Positions 6,237-6,470 of a stretch of 6,470 nucleotides of DNA are shown here, in pieces. The DNA lies in assembly GCA_013001805.1 (NCBI GenBank), contig JABDLW010000763.1:1-6470 (forward strand), written 5' to 3'. A program made the position numbers and the translations under genes. The notes under the pieces were generated by a model that made no database searches, was not told where the DNA came from, and saw nothing but the letters and a program-made list of their open reading frames with translations. Numbering within the stretch: the stretch's first letter is position 1; every line of letters begins with the position of its first letter. This stretch comes from Saprospiraceae bacterium (GTDB taxonomy: Bacteria > Bacteroidota > Bacteroidia > Chitinophagales > Saprospiraceae).

Positions 6237-6470
6237 ATGAATAAGCTCAAGATTTTTAACGACCCGGTCTACGGATTTGTGAGTATTGATTTTGAGATCA
6301 TCTTTGATCTTATTCAACACCCATATTTTCAGCGCTTGAGGCGCATTTCTCAACTCGGAATGACCAGTCTCACCTACCCGGGAGCAGTCCATTCAAGGTT
6401 TCATCATGCTCTCGGTGCTCTGCACCTGATGAAATTGGCCATTGATGTTTTGCGACAAAAGGGAGCGGAG
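6237..6470 (+). CDS. HD-domain phosphohydrolase, dNTPase/SAMHD1-like (5' part only)
   Basis: The plus strand is open from ATG 6237 to the window end, giving 78 codons; the C-terminal part, including the HD doublet, lies outside. The start reads MNKLKIFNDPVYGFVSID. It is followed by HPYFQRLRRISQLG (28-41) and YPGAVHSRFHHALGALHL (47-64). This is the pattern F-Q-R-L-R-x-I-x-Q-L-G ... P-G-A-x-H-x-R-F-x-H-x-L-G of the SAMHD1/dGTPase-like HD superfamily. Arg54 and His57 correspond to the substrate-side Arg and the first metal-binding His of that group. Family members are metal-dependent nucleotide or nucleic-acid phosphohydrolases; the substrate here is not known. From memory, homologues of this length class (about 400 aa) often precede lpxD/lpxC in Bacteroidota, which could be tested just to the right. 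The divergent layout with porX, 137 bp apart, suggests shared regulatory DNA. Confidence 0.9.
   Translation, partial: MNKLKIFNDPVYGFVSIDFEIIFDLIQHPYFQRLRRISQLGMTSLTYPGAVHSRFHHALGALHLMKLAIDVLRQKGAE

Noticed and set aside
6051..6392. 113-codon minus-strand frame spanning the porX start and the HD gene start
   Set aside because: It runs antisense through the clear HD-domain coding sequence, crosses the divergent promoter region and overlaps the porX start in another frame. The translation shows no family features.
1..6470. CRISPR array, IS element, phage or toxin-antitoxin content
   Set aside because: No regularly spaced repeats, transposase motifs, terminal inverted repeats or paired small toxin/antitoxin genes were seen; base composition is even across the window.

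Overview
This 6.47 kb window looks like chromosomal DNA of a Bacteroidota bacterium, most probably of the Saprospiria/Cytophagia type; the class is inference. The evidence is a type IX secretion system (T9SS) regulator of the PorX family, a secreted LamG protein ending in a T9SS type B (CHU_C) sorting domain, a DUF1573 protein, several TAnnTTTG-like promoter -7 boxes, and start codons mostly without Shine-Dalgarno sequences. GC content is moderate and even. I saw no tRNA, rRNA, CRISPR array, IS element or prophage gene.

Layout. Positions 1-2825 hold four minus-strand genes. In transcription order they are a CaCA-family sodium/calcium antiporter (2825-1896), a YbaB/EbfC nucleoid-associated protein (1802-1482), a LamG plus Ig-like plus CHU_C surface protein (about 1489/1474-266), and the start of a DUF1573 protein that runs off the left edge (251-1). 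The last three are tightly spaced and probably one transcript. A 310 bp divergent intergenic region (2826-3135) separates the antiporter from a plus-strand pair: tatC (3136-3954) and a small two-helix membrane protein with a PH-like tail (3960-4412). A 130 bp convergent spacer (4413-4542) contains several inverted repeats. It is followed by minus-strand porX (6099-4543), a response regulator fused to a PglZ/alkaline-phosphatase-fold effector domain. A 137 bp AT-rich divergent region then leads to an HD-domain phosphohydrolase (6237 onward, plus strand) cut by the right edge.

Functional picture. Most genes concern the cell envelope or export: TatC exports folded proteins, PorX regulates the T9SS, the CHU_C protein is a predicted T9SS client, the antiporter handles Ca2+/Na+, and the DUF1573 protein is exported. 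YbaB and the HD protein are cytosolic. This is mainly ordinary core-genome content. The two partial edge genes were identified by direct translation. The points most worth a second look are the complete PorX active site divergent from an HD nucleotide hydrolase, the putative leaderless promoters of tatC and the HD gene, and the uncharacterised membrane protein behind tatC. I found no convincing undescribed system.
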